The notes under the pieces: model-generated | The model's input: only the letters and a program-made list of their open reading frames with translations | Told to the model about the DNA's origin: nothing | Databases searched by the model: none | Shown here: piece by piece, positions 7,822 to 16,795 of the stretch | Layout: every line of letters starts with the position of its first letter | How positions within the stretch are numbered: the first letter of the stretch is position 1 | Source of the DNA: JARKQH01 sp964631605 | Lineage (GTDB): Bacteria; Verrucomicrobiota; Verrucomicrobiia; Limisphaerales; UBA8199 | Direction: 5' to 3' | Length of the DNA: 41,110 bases | NCBI GenBank assembly: GCA_964631605.1 | Contig: CAZVYG010000043.1 | Coordinates: forward strand, 1-41,110 | Position numbers and translations under genes: made by a program

Positions 7822-8775
7822 ATGAGTGATGGAATGCTGTCTGCCGCAGTTTTGCTGCTCATTTATGGCGTGCTGGTTACCCTTTCGTCCCTGGCGGGAG
7901 GGTGGGCCTTGCTAACCTTGCGGCTGAGCCACGCGCGGCTGCAGATGGCCGTGAGCCTGGTGGCCGGGTTGATGCTGGGGATGGCCCTCCTGCATTTTCT
8001 GCCACATGCCGCCCACCAGTTGCCGTCGCTGACCAACTGCATGCTGTGGACCCTCGCGGGTTTCCTGGCCATGTTTTTTCTCCAGCGCTTCCTGCCATTC
8101 CATGATCACGACGTTGGCCCGGCCGGCGAAGCGGTTCCCGCGGCCGTGCATCACCACGAACCCCACGCGCACCACCACGGAACCGGCGAGTGTTCGCACT
8201 CGCATGCCGAACCGGTTTCGTACTCGTGGCTGGCCACCGCGATTGGTCTGTCCCTGCACTCGTTGACGGGCGGGGTAGCGCTGGCGGCGGCGGTGGTGGC
8301 GGAAACTCACGTCCATGGGGGCGTGTTGATCGGGTTGGGCACCGCTCTGGCAATCATTCTGCACAAACCCTTTGACGCGATCACCATTGTCACCCTGATG
8401 GCTGCGGCCGGCTGCTCGCGCTCCGCGCGGCACCTCTTAAACGGCCTCTTTGCCCTCATGACCCCTCTGGGCATGCTGCTGGCCTACCTGGGCGCCTCGC
8501 ATTTCGTCCAGAGCAACCCTGCGGTCATTGGCGCCGCGCTGGCCTTTTGCGCGGGCACCTTCCTGTGCATCGCCTGCGCCGACCTACTGCCCGAAATCCA
8601 ATTCCATACTCACGACCGGTTCAAGCTCTCGCTCGCCATGTTAGGAGGGCTTGGCGTTGCGGTGCTGATTGCCCTCGCCGGCCACTCGCATGAGGACCAC
8701 GGCCACGGCGCCGCGCCCGCGGGGCCGGACGTTCACTCCGAGGACGGGCACCGCCCCGAAAGCCGCCTGCCGTAA
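7822..8775 (+). CDS. ZIP-family divalent metal transporter
   Basis: This is a 317-residue integral membrane protein of the ZIP (zinc/iron permease) family, which imports Zn2+ or related metals toward the cytoplasm. About eight hydrophobic segments are visible. Between the third and fourth lies a histidine-rich loop (about residues 93-132, including HHHEPHAHHHG and CSHSHAEP) typical of ZIP metal sensing or delivery. The signature helices follow: IGLSLHSLTGGVALAA near 139-154 and GTALAIILHKPFDAI near 172-186, supplying the conserved His/Pro/Asp residues of the binuclear metal site. The C-terminal tail is again His/Asp-rich (HSHEDHGHG). Substrate preference cannot be fixed by eye. The ATG at 7822 is used; only a weak ribosome binding site precedes it. 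Confidence 0.9.
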   Translation: MSDGMLSAAVLLLIYGVLVTLSSLAGGWALLTLRLSHARLQMAVSLVAGLMLGMALLHFLPHAAHQLPSLTNCMLWTLAGFLAMFFLQRFLPFHDHDVGPAGEAVPAAVHHHEPHAHHHGTGECSHSHAEPVSYSWLATAIGLSLHSLTGGVALAAAVVAETHVHGGVLIGLGTALAIILHKPFDAITIVTLMAAAGCSRSARHLLNGLFALMTPLGMLLAYLGASHFVQSNPAVIGAALAFCAGTFLCIACADLLPEIQFHTHDRFKLSLAMLGGLGVAVLIALAGHSHEDHGHGAAPAGPDVHSEDGHRPESRLP

Positions 8776-8838
8776 GCCCTCCACTTGCGTCCCTTAACCT
8801 TCGGCAGACCAGGCGTCAAACCGCGGGCCGCGTCCGAG

Positions 8839-8866
8839 TTGACATGGCCGCGCGGCTGGATTAACT
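8839..8866 (+). promoter_or_regulatory. Candidate sigma-70-type promoter for htpG
   Basis: A perfect TTGACA (8839-8844) and TTAACT (8861-8866) are separated by 16 bp. They end about 22 bp before the htpG ATG, so the predicted leader is short. No CIRCE-type inverted repeat was found nearby. This is pattern-based and unproven. Confidence 0.4.
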
Positions 8867-8888
8867 CAAAACGGCTTGGGATTTGCGT

Positions 8889-10754
8889 ATGAGCACGAAG
8901 GAAAAACATCATTTTCAAGCGGAGATTCAGCAACTGCTGGATATTGTCATCCACTCGCTTTACACCGACCGCGAGATTTTCGTTCGCGAGCTGATTTCCA
9001 ACGCGGCGGATGCCTGCGAGAAACTCCGGTTTATGCAGGCATCGGGGCAGGCAGTCCATCAGCCCGAAACGCCACTGACGATCTCGATCACGACCGATGA
9101 CAAGGCCAACACGATTGCCTTTGCCGACACGGGCATTGGCATGACCCACGGCGATTTGGTCGAAAACCTGGGCACCATCGCGCATTCGGGAACGCGCGCG
9201 TTTCTGAAGCAACTGGCCGAGAACCAGCGCCCCGATGCCAAGCTCATCGGCCAATTCGGCGTCGGCTTTTACTCCGCCTTCATGGTGGCGGAAAAGGTGA
9301 CGGTCTTGAGCCGGTCGGCCCTGCCGGATGAAGCCGGCTGGTGTTGGACCAGCGAAGGGGGCGCGGGTTATGAACTGGAGCCCGCTCCAGACCTGCCGCG
9401 CGGGACCAAAGTCCTGCTGCAGCTCAAGCCGGACGCCAAAGCTTTTGCCCGCGGCGAGGAGATCGAGCGCATCGTCAAACGATATTCCAGTTTCATCCAG
9501 TTTCCCATCGAGTTGAACGGCAAACGGCTCAATACCGTGCAGGCCATTTGGGCCCGCCAGCCGGGCGAGATCAAGGAGGAGGATTACCACGAGTTCTATC
9601 GCTATATCGGGCACGACCCTGAGAAACCACGCTACCGGGTGCATTTCAGCTCGGACGCCCCGCTGGCCATCCAGGCGCTGCTTTTTGTTCCGCAGCGCAA
9701 TTTTGAAACCCTGGGCCTCGGCCGCATCGAGTCGGAGGTCAACCTTTACTGCCGCAAGGTGCTGATCCAGTCCCACGCCAAGGGCCTGTTCCCCGAGTGG
9801 CTGCGCTTCCTCAAGGGGGTGGTGGACAGCGAGGATCTGCCCCTCAACATTTCGCGCGAAACCATGCAGGACACGGCCCTCATGCAAAAGCTGAACCGGG
9901 TGCTGACCGGCCGGTTCCTCAAGTTTCTGGAGGAACAGACCACCAAGGACCCCGCCGCTTATGACGAGTTTTATGCTGAATACCAGCGGTTTCTTAAGGA
10001 GGGGGTGGTCACCGACCTGCTCCACCGGGAAGCGCTCGGCAGGTTGCTCCGGTTCGAATCCTCCGCCCTGGAGGCCGGCAAGCGGACCTCGCTGGCCGAA
10101 TACGTCTCCCGCATGCCGCCGGCGCAGAAGGAACTCTATTTCCTTCAGGCGCCCAACCGCGAAGCCGCCCTGGCCAGTCCTTATTTCGAGGTCTTTCAGG
10201 CGCGCAAGTTCGAGGTGCTCTTCCTTTACGATCCGTGGGACGAGTTTGTCATGGATCACCTCCAGACGTTCCAGGACAAACCGTTGCGCCCCGCCGAGAA
10301 AGCGGATTTGGACGTCCCGGACGCTCCAGCCCGGGAAGACGCGCTTTCGCCGGAGGCCGCGGCGGACCTGGCCAAATGGCTGAAAGAAACGCTGGGGGAC
10401 AGGGTCAAGGAAGTCCGCGTCTCGCGGCGTCTGGTGGACAGTCCGGCGGTGATCGTGGACAGCGACGCGCTGATGACGACCACCATGCGGCGCATCCTCC
10501 GGGCCGCCGCAAGCGAAGGGGCTGTCCCGTCTCCCGAACGTTACGTGCTGGAGATCAATCCCCGCCACGCCATTCTCGTTCGGCTGGCGAAGGAACGGCA
10601 GAGCGACGCCGCACTGGCCGCCAAGGTGGCTGAGCAGTTGCTCGACAACGCGCGGGTGGCCGCCGGCCTTCTCGAAGACCCCCGCGCCATGCTCCAGCGC
10701 CTGAACGAGCTGCTTGAACGCCTCCTGGCGGGCGCACCCGGCGGGAAGGCCTGA
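8889..10754 (+). CDS. htpG: Molecular chaperone HtpG (bacterial Hsp90)
   Basis: HtpG is the bacterial Hsp90, a dimeric ATP-driven cytoplasmic chaperone. The ATG at 8889 gives 621 residues, close to the usual length; an in-frame TTG two codons upstream is less likely. The N-terminal GHKL ATPase domain (about 1-215) has ELISNAADACEKLR, DTGIGMT, GTIAHSGTRAFL and GQFGVGFYSAFMVA. The middle domain carries the catalytic-loop region (RYRVHFSSDAPLAIQALL) and LPLNISRETMQ, which is highly conserved. The C-terminal dimerisation domain covers roughly 500-621. It stands alone, with the ZIP gene upstream in the same direction and a lipoprotein gene 61 bp downstream. Confidence 0.97.
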   Translation: MSTKEKHHFQAEIQQLLDIVIHSLYTDREIFVRELISNAADACEKLRFMQASGQAVHQPETPLTISITTDDKANTIAFADTGIGMTHGDLVENLGTIAHSGTRAFLKQLAENQRPDAKLIGQFGVGFYSAFMVAEKVTVLSRSALPDEAGWCWTSEGGAGYELEPAPDLPRGTKVLLQLKPDAKAFARGEEIERIVKRYSSFIQFPIELNGKRLNTVQAIWARQPGEIKEEDYHEFYRYIGHDPEKPRYRVHFSSDAPLAIQALLFVPQRNFETLGLGRIESEVNLYCRKVLIQSHAKGLFPEWLRFLKGVVDSEDLPLNISRETMQDTALMQKLNRVLTGRFLKFLEEQTTKDPAAYDEFYAEYQRFLKEGVVTDLLHREALGRLLRFESSALEAGKRTSLAEYVSRMPPAQKELYFLQAPNREAALASPYFEVFQARKFEVLFLYDPWDEFVMDHLQTFQDKPLRPAEKADLDVPDAPAREDALSPEAAADLAKWLKETLGDRVKEVRVSRRLVDSPAVIVDSDALMTTTMRRILRAAASEGAVPSPERYVLEINPRHAILVRLAKERQSDAALAAKVAEQLLDNARVAAGLLEDPRAMLQRLNELLERLLAGAPGGKA

Positions 10755-10815
10755 CCTTTTCCCGGGGACGGACCCGGCTTGCCCAAGCGCGTTTTTTGGG
10801 CTATGTCCATGGCTC

Positions 10816-12600
10816 ATGAGCGCGACGTTTCGTGGGCGGTTAGCATGGGGCATGGTGGCGGGCCTGCTCGCCGGCTGTGGACCGCGCGAGTCCGCTCCGC
10901 CCGCTCATCCCCTCCCGACGCCACCCTTGCAGGTGGCCGGCGAACCCGGCCGCCCGGGTGGGCAGTTCGTTCTCGCACTGTCGGGCAACCCCCGGACGTT
11001 CAATCCGCTGCTGGCCTTTGACGCCGCGTCCGACGCGGTCACCCGTCTGCTGCACAGCTCGCTGATTCGGCTGGACTGGACCACGCAGGAAGTCGCTCCC
11101 GGACTGGCTCACTCCTGGAGCGTGGCGCCGGACCAGAAGACCTGGACGTTTCATCTCCGCCGGGGACTGCATTGGAGTGACGGCGCGCCGCTCACGGCGG
11201 CAGACGTGGTCTTCACCTGGAATGAGGTAATGTATGATCGGGAACTCAACCGGCTCACGCAGGATTTGTTTCGCATCCAGGGCAAACCCTTCGAGGTGAC
11301 TGCCGTGGATGAAACCACCGTGCGCGTCGTGACGCCGGAAGTGTTCGCTCCCTTTCTCGAGTTTTTTGGCTCGGTGGCGGTCCTGCCCAAACACATTTTT
11401 GAACCGGCGATCAAACAGGGCCGGTTCGGCACGGTCCTGGGGGTCAATTCCACACCGGCTCGGGTGGTGGGCTGCGGCCCCTTCCGCCTCAAGGAATTCG
11501 TGCCGGACAAGCACGTTCGTCTCGAACGCAACCCGGAATACTGGGCGGCGGACCGTGCCGGAAACCGGCTGCCGTATTTGAATGAAGCGCGCTTTATTAT
11601 TGATCCCAGCCCCGGCTCGGAGACGGTCCTGTTCCTGGCGGGGAAAACCCACGCGCTGGACTCGCTGCGATCCGAGGCGGTGGGGCGCTGCGAACAGGCG
11701 GCCGCCAACGGCCGCTTTCGTGTCCTGGATCTCGGCGCGGGGGTCGAGCGGGATTTCCTTTGGTTCAACCAAAACACGGGGTTCAATCCTGCCGGCCAGC
11801 CCTTCGTCGCCCCCGCCAAACTTCAATGGTTCCGCAACCAAAAATTCCGGCAGGCGGTTTCCTGCGCGATTGACCGCGCGCGGATTGCCCGCGAGGCCTG
11901 TGGTGGCCGCGCCCAGCCCATCCAGACCTTTATCGGCGCCGAAAACCGTCGCTGGCACAACCCTTCCGTGCCGGTCCTTGATTTCAATCCCGAGCGCGCG
12001 CGCGCGCTGCTTGCCGAGGTCGAGATGCTCGACCGCAACCAGGACGGGGTCCGGGAAGATGCGCGGGGCATGCCCGTCGAGATTCAGATGTTCTGCAACA
12101 CGGGAAACCCGTTCCGCGAAAAAGCCGCCGCGCTGATTGCCGAGGACCTCCGCCAGGTCGGCATCAAGCTGAACGTGGCCGCCATCCCTTTCCGGGACCT
12201 GGTGGAGAGAATCAACGTCACCTTTGATTACGAGTGTGCGCTGATGGGCCTGGGCGGGGGCGGGCTGGACCCGGCCTCACAGATCAACGTGCTGCGCTCG
12301 TCGGAAGACCTGCACCAATGGTTTCCGCGCCAGACCGCCCCTTCCACGCCCTGGGAAGCGCGGATTGACTCGTTGATGGAGGCGCAGATGCGGACGCTCG
12401 AATTTGCAGCACGAAAAAAGGCCTTCGACGAAGTCCAAACGATCCTGGCCGAACAGTTGCCCATGATCTACACCCTCTCCCCGGTCGCCTACGCCGCCGT
12501 TCGTGTCGAGATTGGGAATCTTCGGCCCTCGGCGCTCACGCCCTACCGGGCCACCTGGAATCTCGAGGAACTCTTCTTCCAAACGCCGGCCGGGAATTGA
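10816..12600 (+). CDS. ABC-type peptide/oligosaccharide solute-binding lipoprotein (family 5)
   Basis: This is a periplasmic solute-binding protein of family 5 (DppA/OppA-like), the ligand receptor of peptide or oligosaccharide ABC importers. The ATG at 10816 gives 594 residues with a lipoprotein signal ending in LLAGC (C21); starts further upstream would bury this signal. Family hallmarks include NPLLAFDAASDAVTRLLHSS near the mature N-terminus, LAHSWSVAPDQKTWTFHLRR, and the GLHWSDGAPLTAADVVFTW motif. No permease or ATPase gene is next to it, so it is an orphan in this window. Ligand specificity is unknown. It may work with a transporter elsewhere. Confidence 0.9.
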   Translation: MSATFRGRLAWGMVAGLLAGCGPRESAPPAHPLPTPPLQVAGEPGRPGGQFVLALSGNPRTFNPLLAFDAASDAVTRLLHSSLIRLDWTTQEVAPGLAHSWSVAPDQKTWTFHLRRGLHWSDGAPLTAADVVFTWNEVMYDRELNRLTQDLFRIQGKPFEVTAVDETTVRVVTPEVFAPFLEFFGSVAVLPKHIFEPAIKQGRFGTVLGVNSTPARVVGCGPFRLKEFVPDKHVRLERNPEYWAADRAGNRLPYLNEARFIIDPSPGSETVLFLAGKTHALDSLRSEAVGRCEQAAANGRFRVLDLGAGVERDFLWFNQNTGFNPAGQPFVAPAKLQWFRNQKFRQAVSCAIDRARIAREACGGRAQPIQTFIGAENRRWHNPSVPVLDFNPERARALLAEVEMLDRNQDGVREDARGMPVEIQMFCNTGNPFREKAAALIAEDLRQVGIKLNVAAIPFRDLVERINVTFDYECALMGLGGGGLDPASQINVLRSSEDLHQWFPRQTAPSTPWEARIDSLMEAQMRTLEFAARKKAFDEVQTILAEQLPMIYTLSPVAYAAVRVEIGNLRPSALTPYRATWNLEELFFQTPAGN

Positions 12601-12695
12601 CGGCGGCAGCCGTCTTCCGGGCGCCTGGAGGAGAAAGCGCACAAGAGGATTGCGCCCAGGCGCTGCTGCAGTATGGTAGAAGTGTCACCAGAACC

Positions 12696-13067
12696 ATGCA
12701 CCAGACCCGTGAGTCCAACAGCGCCTCCGGTGCGAATCCCGCTCCGCAGGGAAAGCGGATCGCGCCGGTGCAACTTCAGCGATGGGGGATGATGGCCGCC
12801 AATCTGGCTTTGTGCGGGGCCTGCGTGTGGCTGATGATCATGGGCCTGTTCCTGGCCACCGAGAAGCGGTGGTTCTTCGCCGCCCTGGTGATTGCCTCTG
12901 CGGTTCAGGCGGTGCTGGAGTTCTGGCTTTTCTCGGCTGTGCGGCGGCTCCGGTCCTGGCCCGACACGCCGCGCCTGGCTTTTTGCCGGTTCGCGCTCGG
13001 TCTGGGACTGCTGCCGCTGCTGGCCGGCGGGCTGTTCTTGGTGCTGAACCGGCTTTCCTCGATTTAA
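12696..13067 (+). CDS. Small integral membrane protein, unknown function
   Basis: This frame encodes about 123 residues from the ATG at 12696. Earlier in-frame starts back to a TTG at 12597 would add a polar, low-likelihood extension. After a polar N-terminus (about 25 residues) three hydrophobic helices follow: roughly 32-55 (MMAANLALCGACVWLMIMGL), 58-85 with a Trp/Phe-rich segment, and 99-120 at the C-terminus. Basic residues between helices 2 and 3 (VRRLRS) suggest a cytoplasmic loop. No family is recognised. Its stop codon shares a TTAA palindrome with the stop of the convergent MFS gene. It lies about 95 bp after the solute-binding protein and may be co-transcribed with it. Confidence 0.6.
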   Translation: MHQTRESNSASGANPAPQGKRIAPVQLQRWGMMAANLALCGACVWLMIMGLFLATEKRWFFAALVIASAVQAVLEFWLFSAVRRLRSWPDTPRLAFCRFALGLGLLPLLAGGLFLVLNRLSSI

Positions 13068-15019
13068 CCGGCACTCTTCCGACCGAACTGGGGGTCCACT
13101 TTCAGCAGCATGGCCAGCGTGAAGCCGGGCACCGCGGAGAAGATCACCCAGACAAAGAAGTGCTTGTAACCCACCATGTCCGCCACCCACCCGCTCCACA
13201 TCCCGGGCAGCATCATGCCCAGCGCCATGAAGCCGGTGCAAATCGCGTAATGCGCGGTTTTGTGGGGGCCGTCGGCAAAGTAGAGCATGTAGAGCATGAA
13301 GGCCGTAAACCCAAACCCGTATCCAAACTGCTCGACCGCAATCGCCGCCGAGATCACAAGGAAATTCTCGGGTTGAGCCCAGGAAAGGAACACAAACACC
13401 AGCTTGGGCAGATACATCGAGCAAACCATGATCGGCAGCATCTTCCTGAGCCCGTGTTTGGCGGCGGTGAACCCGCCCAGCAAGCCGCCGAAAGTCAATG
13501 CTAAAATGCCGAACGTTCCATAAACCAGGCCCACCTGGCTGGTCGTCAGCCCCAATCCGCCCGCTTCCACCCCATCCAGCAGGAACGGTGAAATCACTTT
13601 CACCAACTGCGCCTCGTCAAATCGGTAAAGCAGAATGAAGGCCAGCGCCATGCCGATGCCAGGCTTTTTGAAGAACGACCCGAGGGTCGCGAAAAACTCG
13701 CCGAGGAGGCTTCGGTTGGTGACCACGGGCCCGTCGTTGGGCGGCCGCGGCAGCATGACGCTATGCCAGCAACTGAAGGCGAGGAAAAGCCCCGCCACCA
13801 CGAACAACGTGATGGACCACGCCAGCGGGATGTTTCCGGAACTTGCGACAAAATTGACCGCGGCGGCCCCGCGCAGCTTGGGATCCAGTTGAATCACGGC
13901 CATGGCCGGCTGGTTCCAGTTTTCGGCATTGAAAACAAACCGCTCCCCCTCGACCAGGCGGAAACCCTTGTCACCCTTGGCCAGACCCACGTACTCCAGG
14001 CCCCGTTTCTGCCGATCGAACGTGACCACCACCGTTTGGTTGGTGGCCGGCGCCCTGGAAAGGGTCAGATAGACAATGCCGACATTGCCCGCGGTGGGCA
14101 CTTTCACCACGGCCGGGGCGGGGAAATGCCGTTTGAGCAGGTTCTCCAGGGGGCCCGAAACCGCCGCCCGCCAGGCCTTGCCGAGCGGGCCGGAGATGGA
14201 TTTTGACCACCACGACTGCTCCTGGGTCACTCCGCGGCCGGCCACCACGATTTCCTGGAAAAAGCCGTGCTCCTGATTCCACTTGCGCGCCCGCTCGATC
14301 ACCGCGCCAGCCTCCGCCGCCGTCCGGTCGGTGATGGCAATTTCCAGCGAGGGCGGGTGCGGCACCATTCGTAATTCACCCTCCTGGGGGGTGACATGAA
14401 TCTGCGTCGGGTCCACCAGCGGCGCGGCGGCGATCCCGGGCACGGCGTTGACCGCAACCTGGACGGGCGGCAGGCCATTCTTGCTCTCCAGCACGCCGGC
14501 CAGGACCACCAGCAAACCGCTGCCGACAATCATCGCGGTGCGATAAAATGTGCTTCTAAGCCCCACCCACCAGGCTTGTTCATGCTTGCTGAGGCTGAGC
14601 ATGTAAAAACCGTCCGCGGCAATGTCATGGGTGGCCGAGGCAAACGCCATGATCCAGAAAAGAAACAGCGACCATTTGAAAAAACTCGGGCCTTGAATCG
14701 AAAACGCCACCAAGGCCAGCCCGAACGAGACCAGGAACTGCATCGTCACCACCCAAAACCGCTTGGTGCGGGTAATATCCACAAAGGGGCTCCACAGCGG
14801 CTTGATGACCCACGGCAGGTAGAGCCAGCTCGTGTAGAGGGCGATGTCGGTGTTGGAAATGCCGAGTCGCTTGTACATGACCACGGACATCGTCATGACG
14901 ATCACGTAGGGAATGCCCTGCGAGAAGTAGAGCGTCGGCACCCAGGCCCAAGGCGAGCGAGTGTGGCTTGCGGAGCCGTTGGTCGGGGCTGGCGCTGGGG
15001 ACGAGGCTGGTTGTGTCAT
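13064..15019 (-). CDS. AmpG-like MFS permease with a large soluble insertion
   Basis: This is a major facilitator permease related to the AmpG/PucC branch, which imports muropeptides or other sugars. The N-terminus has the AmpG-like pattern LYFSQGIPYVIVMTMSVVMY and LPWVIKPLWSPFVD. Helices 1-5 occupy about 26-178 and helices 6-12 about 398-640. Between helices 5 and 6 sits a hydrophilic insertion of about 215 residues (about 182-397), which the usual MFS topology places in the periplasm. Its second half (about 312-385) reads like a surface-protein beta domain, ending in FVFNAENWNQPAMAVIQL, similar to the 'FTPxNWNxPQTVTV' repeats of Calx-beta-like modules. At 651 residues it is far longer than AmpG (about 490). 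Substrate unknown. Confidence 0.82.
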   Translation of the reverse strand: MTQPASSPAPAPTNGSASHTRSPWAWVPTLYFSQGIPYVIVMTMSVVMYKRLGISNTDIALYTSWLYLPWVIKPLWSPFVDITRTKRFWVVTMQFLVSFGLALVAFSIQGPSFFKWSLFLFWIMAFASATHDIAADGFYMLSLSKHEQAWWVGLRSTFYRTAMIVGSGLLVVLAGVLESKNGLPPVQVAVNAVPGIAAAPLVDPTQIHVTPQEGELRMVPHPPSLEIAITDRTAAEAGAVIERARKWNQEHGFFQEIVVAGRGVTQEQSWWSKSISGPLGKAWRAAVSGPLENLLKRHFPAPAVVKVPTAGNVGIVYLTLSRAPATNQTVVVTFDRQKRGLEYVGLAKGDKGFRLVEGERFVFNAENWNQPAMAVIQLDPKLRGAAAVNFVASSGNIPLAWSITLFVVAGLFLAFSCWHSVMLPRPPNDGPVVTNRSLLGEFFATLGSFFKKPGIGMALAFILLYRFDEAQLVKVISPFLLDGVEAGGLGLTTSQVGLVYGTFGILALTFGGLLGGFTAAKHGLRKMLPIMVCSMYLPKLVFVFLSWAQPENFLVISAAIAVEQFGYGFGFTAFMLYMLYFADGPHKTAHYAICTGFMALGMMLPGMWSGWVADMVGYKHFFVWVIFSAVPGFTLAMLLKVDPQFGRKSAG

Positions 15020-15135
15020 GTCAAGCTACGCCTAATACCAGCCTGCCTCCCCCCATCGCAAGCCTTAACTCCCGGCAGAAACCCGAAAACCGCCGTTGTG
15101 TTTATTGGCGCCGCCCGGTATAGCTCAAGGGCAAG

Positions 15136-16773
15136 ATGAAAAGACCGTTTCTGTTCCCGGCCGGCTTGTGGGTGGGGTTGATCCTGGCCGCCTGTGTGCG
15201 CAGCAGCGCCGCCCCTTCCACTCGGCCCAATTTCCTCGTCATCCTCGCGGACGATATGGGTTACTCGGACGCGGGTTGTTACGGCGGTGAAATCCAGACA
15301 CCGAACCTGGACCGCCTGGCGGCCAATGGGCTCCGCTTTACGCAGTTTTACAACACTGCCCGGTGCTGGCCCTCGCGAGCCTGCCTTCTCACCGGCTACT
15401 ACGCGCAACAAGTGCGCCGGGATGCGCTGCCCGGGGTTCGCGGCGGCGGGCAGGGCAAACGCCCGGCCTGGGCGCGGCTGCTGCCTGAATTATTGGAGCC
15501 GTTGGGCTATCGTTCCTATCATTCGGGAAAGTGGCATGTGGACGGCCCCGTGCTCGCCGGCGGTTTCGCACACTCTTATTCGCTGAACGATCACGACCGG
15601 TATTTCGGCCCGAAACAACATACGCTCGACGACCAGGCGCTGCCCGAGCCGCGGCCGGAAGAGGGGTATTACGCCACCACAGCCATCGCCCAGCATGCCC
15701 TGGACATGTTGGTGGAACACCAGGCGCAATATCGCGACAAACCGTTCTTTCTTTACCTGGCTTTTACGGCGCCACACTTCCCCCTGCATGCGCGAGCCGA
15801 GGACATCGCTCTTTACCGGGACCGCTACACGGCCGGGTGGGATGTGCTTCGACAGGAAAGGTATGACCGCCTCAAGCAACTTGGGCTGGTGAACTGCGCG
15901 CTTTCCGCCCTGGATCCCAAGACCGCGCCGAGTTGGAATCTGGCGCCGGCCCAACTCGCCAGGCAGATCGGACCCGGCGAGGCCGCCTTTGCTGTCCCCT
16001 GGGCCAGCCTGACGACTGAGCAGAAACAATTTCAGCCGGTGAAGATGGCGATTCATGCCGCCATGATTCACCGGATGGACGTCGAGATTGGCCGGGTGCT
16101 GGCGCAACTCGAGCGCATGGGGGTTCTGGAGAACACGGTGGTGTTCTTCGCGTCGGACAACGGCGCCAGCGCCGAGCAGATCATTCGGGGCGACCGTCAC
16201 GACCCCGAGCGCCCTCCCGGCTCCGCCGGCACGTTCCTGTCCCTCGGTCCGGGCTGGTCCACGGCGGCCAACACGCCATTCCGTCTGCACAAATCGTGGG
16301 TGCATGAAGGTGGCATCAGCACGCCGCTGATCGTCCATTGGCCCGCCGGCATCCGGGCGCGAGGTGAATTGCGTCACAATCCGGGCCACTTTATTGACCT
16401 GCCGCCCACCATCCTTGAGCTGGCGGGAGGGAAATGGCCCCAGGAATTCGCTGGTCAGCCGGTCCCGGCGCCGCCGGGCAAGAGCCTGGTTCCGGCCTTC
16501 GCCAAAGACGGCAAGGTGAAACATGATTACCTGTGGTGGTTCCATGATGGAAACAAGGCGATCCGCGTCGGCGATTGGAAGTTGGTGGCCGACCATCAAG
16601 GGCCGTGGGAGCTCTACGATCTCAAGACCGACCGTGCCGAGACTTTCGACCTGGCCCAGAAGCGGCCGGCCAAGGTCAAGGAACTGGAGAAGGCGTGGAA
16701 CCAGCGGCTCGAGGAGTTCAAGACGCTGGCCACCCGTGACCGGCCAGCGGACGCGGGGGGTAAACAACCCTGA
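15136..16773 (+). CDS. Secreted formylglycine-dependent sulfatase (family S1)
   Basis: This is a type I sulfatase that hydrolyses sulfate esters, probably on polysaccharides. An N-terminal signal peptide (about 1-26, ending RSSAA) precedes the alkaline-phosphatase-like fold. The metal-binding aspartates D39/D40 lie in LVILADDMGYSD. The formylglycine cysteine is C77 in CWPSRACLLTG, an exact C-x-P-S-R motif. GKWH near 134 and FASDNGAS near 338 supply further active-site residues. The C-terminal subdomain has IRVGDWKLV and LYDLKTDRAETFDLA, typical of arylsulfatase A-like enzymes. A second sulfatase starts 22 bp after the stop, so they form an operon. No maturase gene (anSME) is in view. Substrate cannot be assigned. 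Confidence 0.93.
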   Translation: MKRPFLFPAGLWVGLILAACVRSSAAPSTRPNFLVILADDMGYSDAGCYGGEIQTPNLDRLAANGLRFTQFYNTARCWPSRACLLTGYYAQQVRRDALPGVRGGGQGKRPAWARLLPELLEPLGYRSYHSGKWHVDGPVLAGGFAHSYSLNDHDRYFGPKQHTLDDQALPEPRPEEGYYATTAIAQHALDMLVEHQAQYRDKPFFLYLAFTAPHFPLHARAEDIALYRDRYTAGWDVLRQERYDRLKQLGLVNCALSALDPKTAPSWNLAPAQLARQIGPGEAAFAVPWASLTTEQKQFQPVKMAIHAAMIHRMDVEIGRVLAQLERMGVLENTVVFFASDNGASAEQIIRGDRHDPERPPGSAGTFLSLGPGWSTAANTPFRLHKSWVHEGGISTPLIVHWPAGIRARGELRHNPGHFIDLPPTILELAGGKWPQEFAGQPVPAPPGKSLVPAFAKDGKVKHDYLWWFHDGNKAIRVGDWKLVADHQGPWELYDLKTDRAETFDLAQKRPAKVKELEKAWNQRLEEFKTLATRDRPADAGGKQP

Positions 16774-16795
16774 AGGTGAGTTTGCTGCCCCAACC

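Noticed and set aside
8733..10853. A 706-codon minus-strand open frame across htpG
   Set aside because: It is a shadow of htpG in GC-rich DNA; the plus strand encodes a canonical Hsp90 with all motifs, and the minus product has no recognisable domain.
15136..16773. Possible unrelated phosphatase or phosphodiesterase identity for the first sulfatase
   Set aside because: The exact C-W-P-S-R formylglycine motif and the arylsulfatase C-terminal subdomain decide for a sulfatase.
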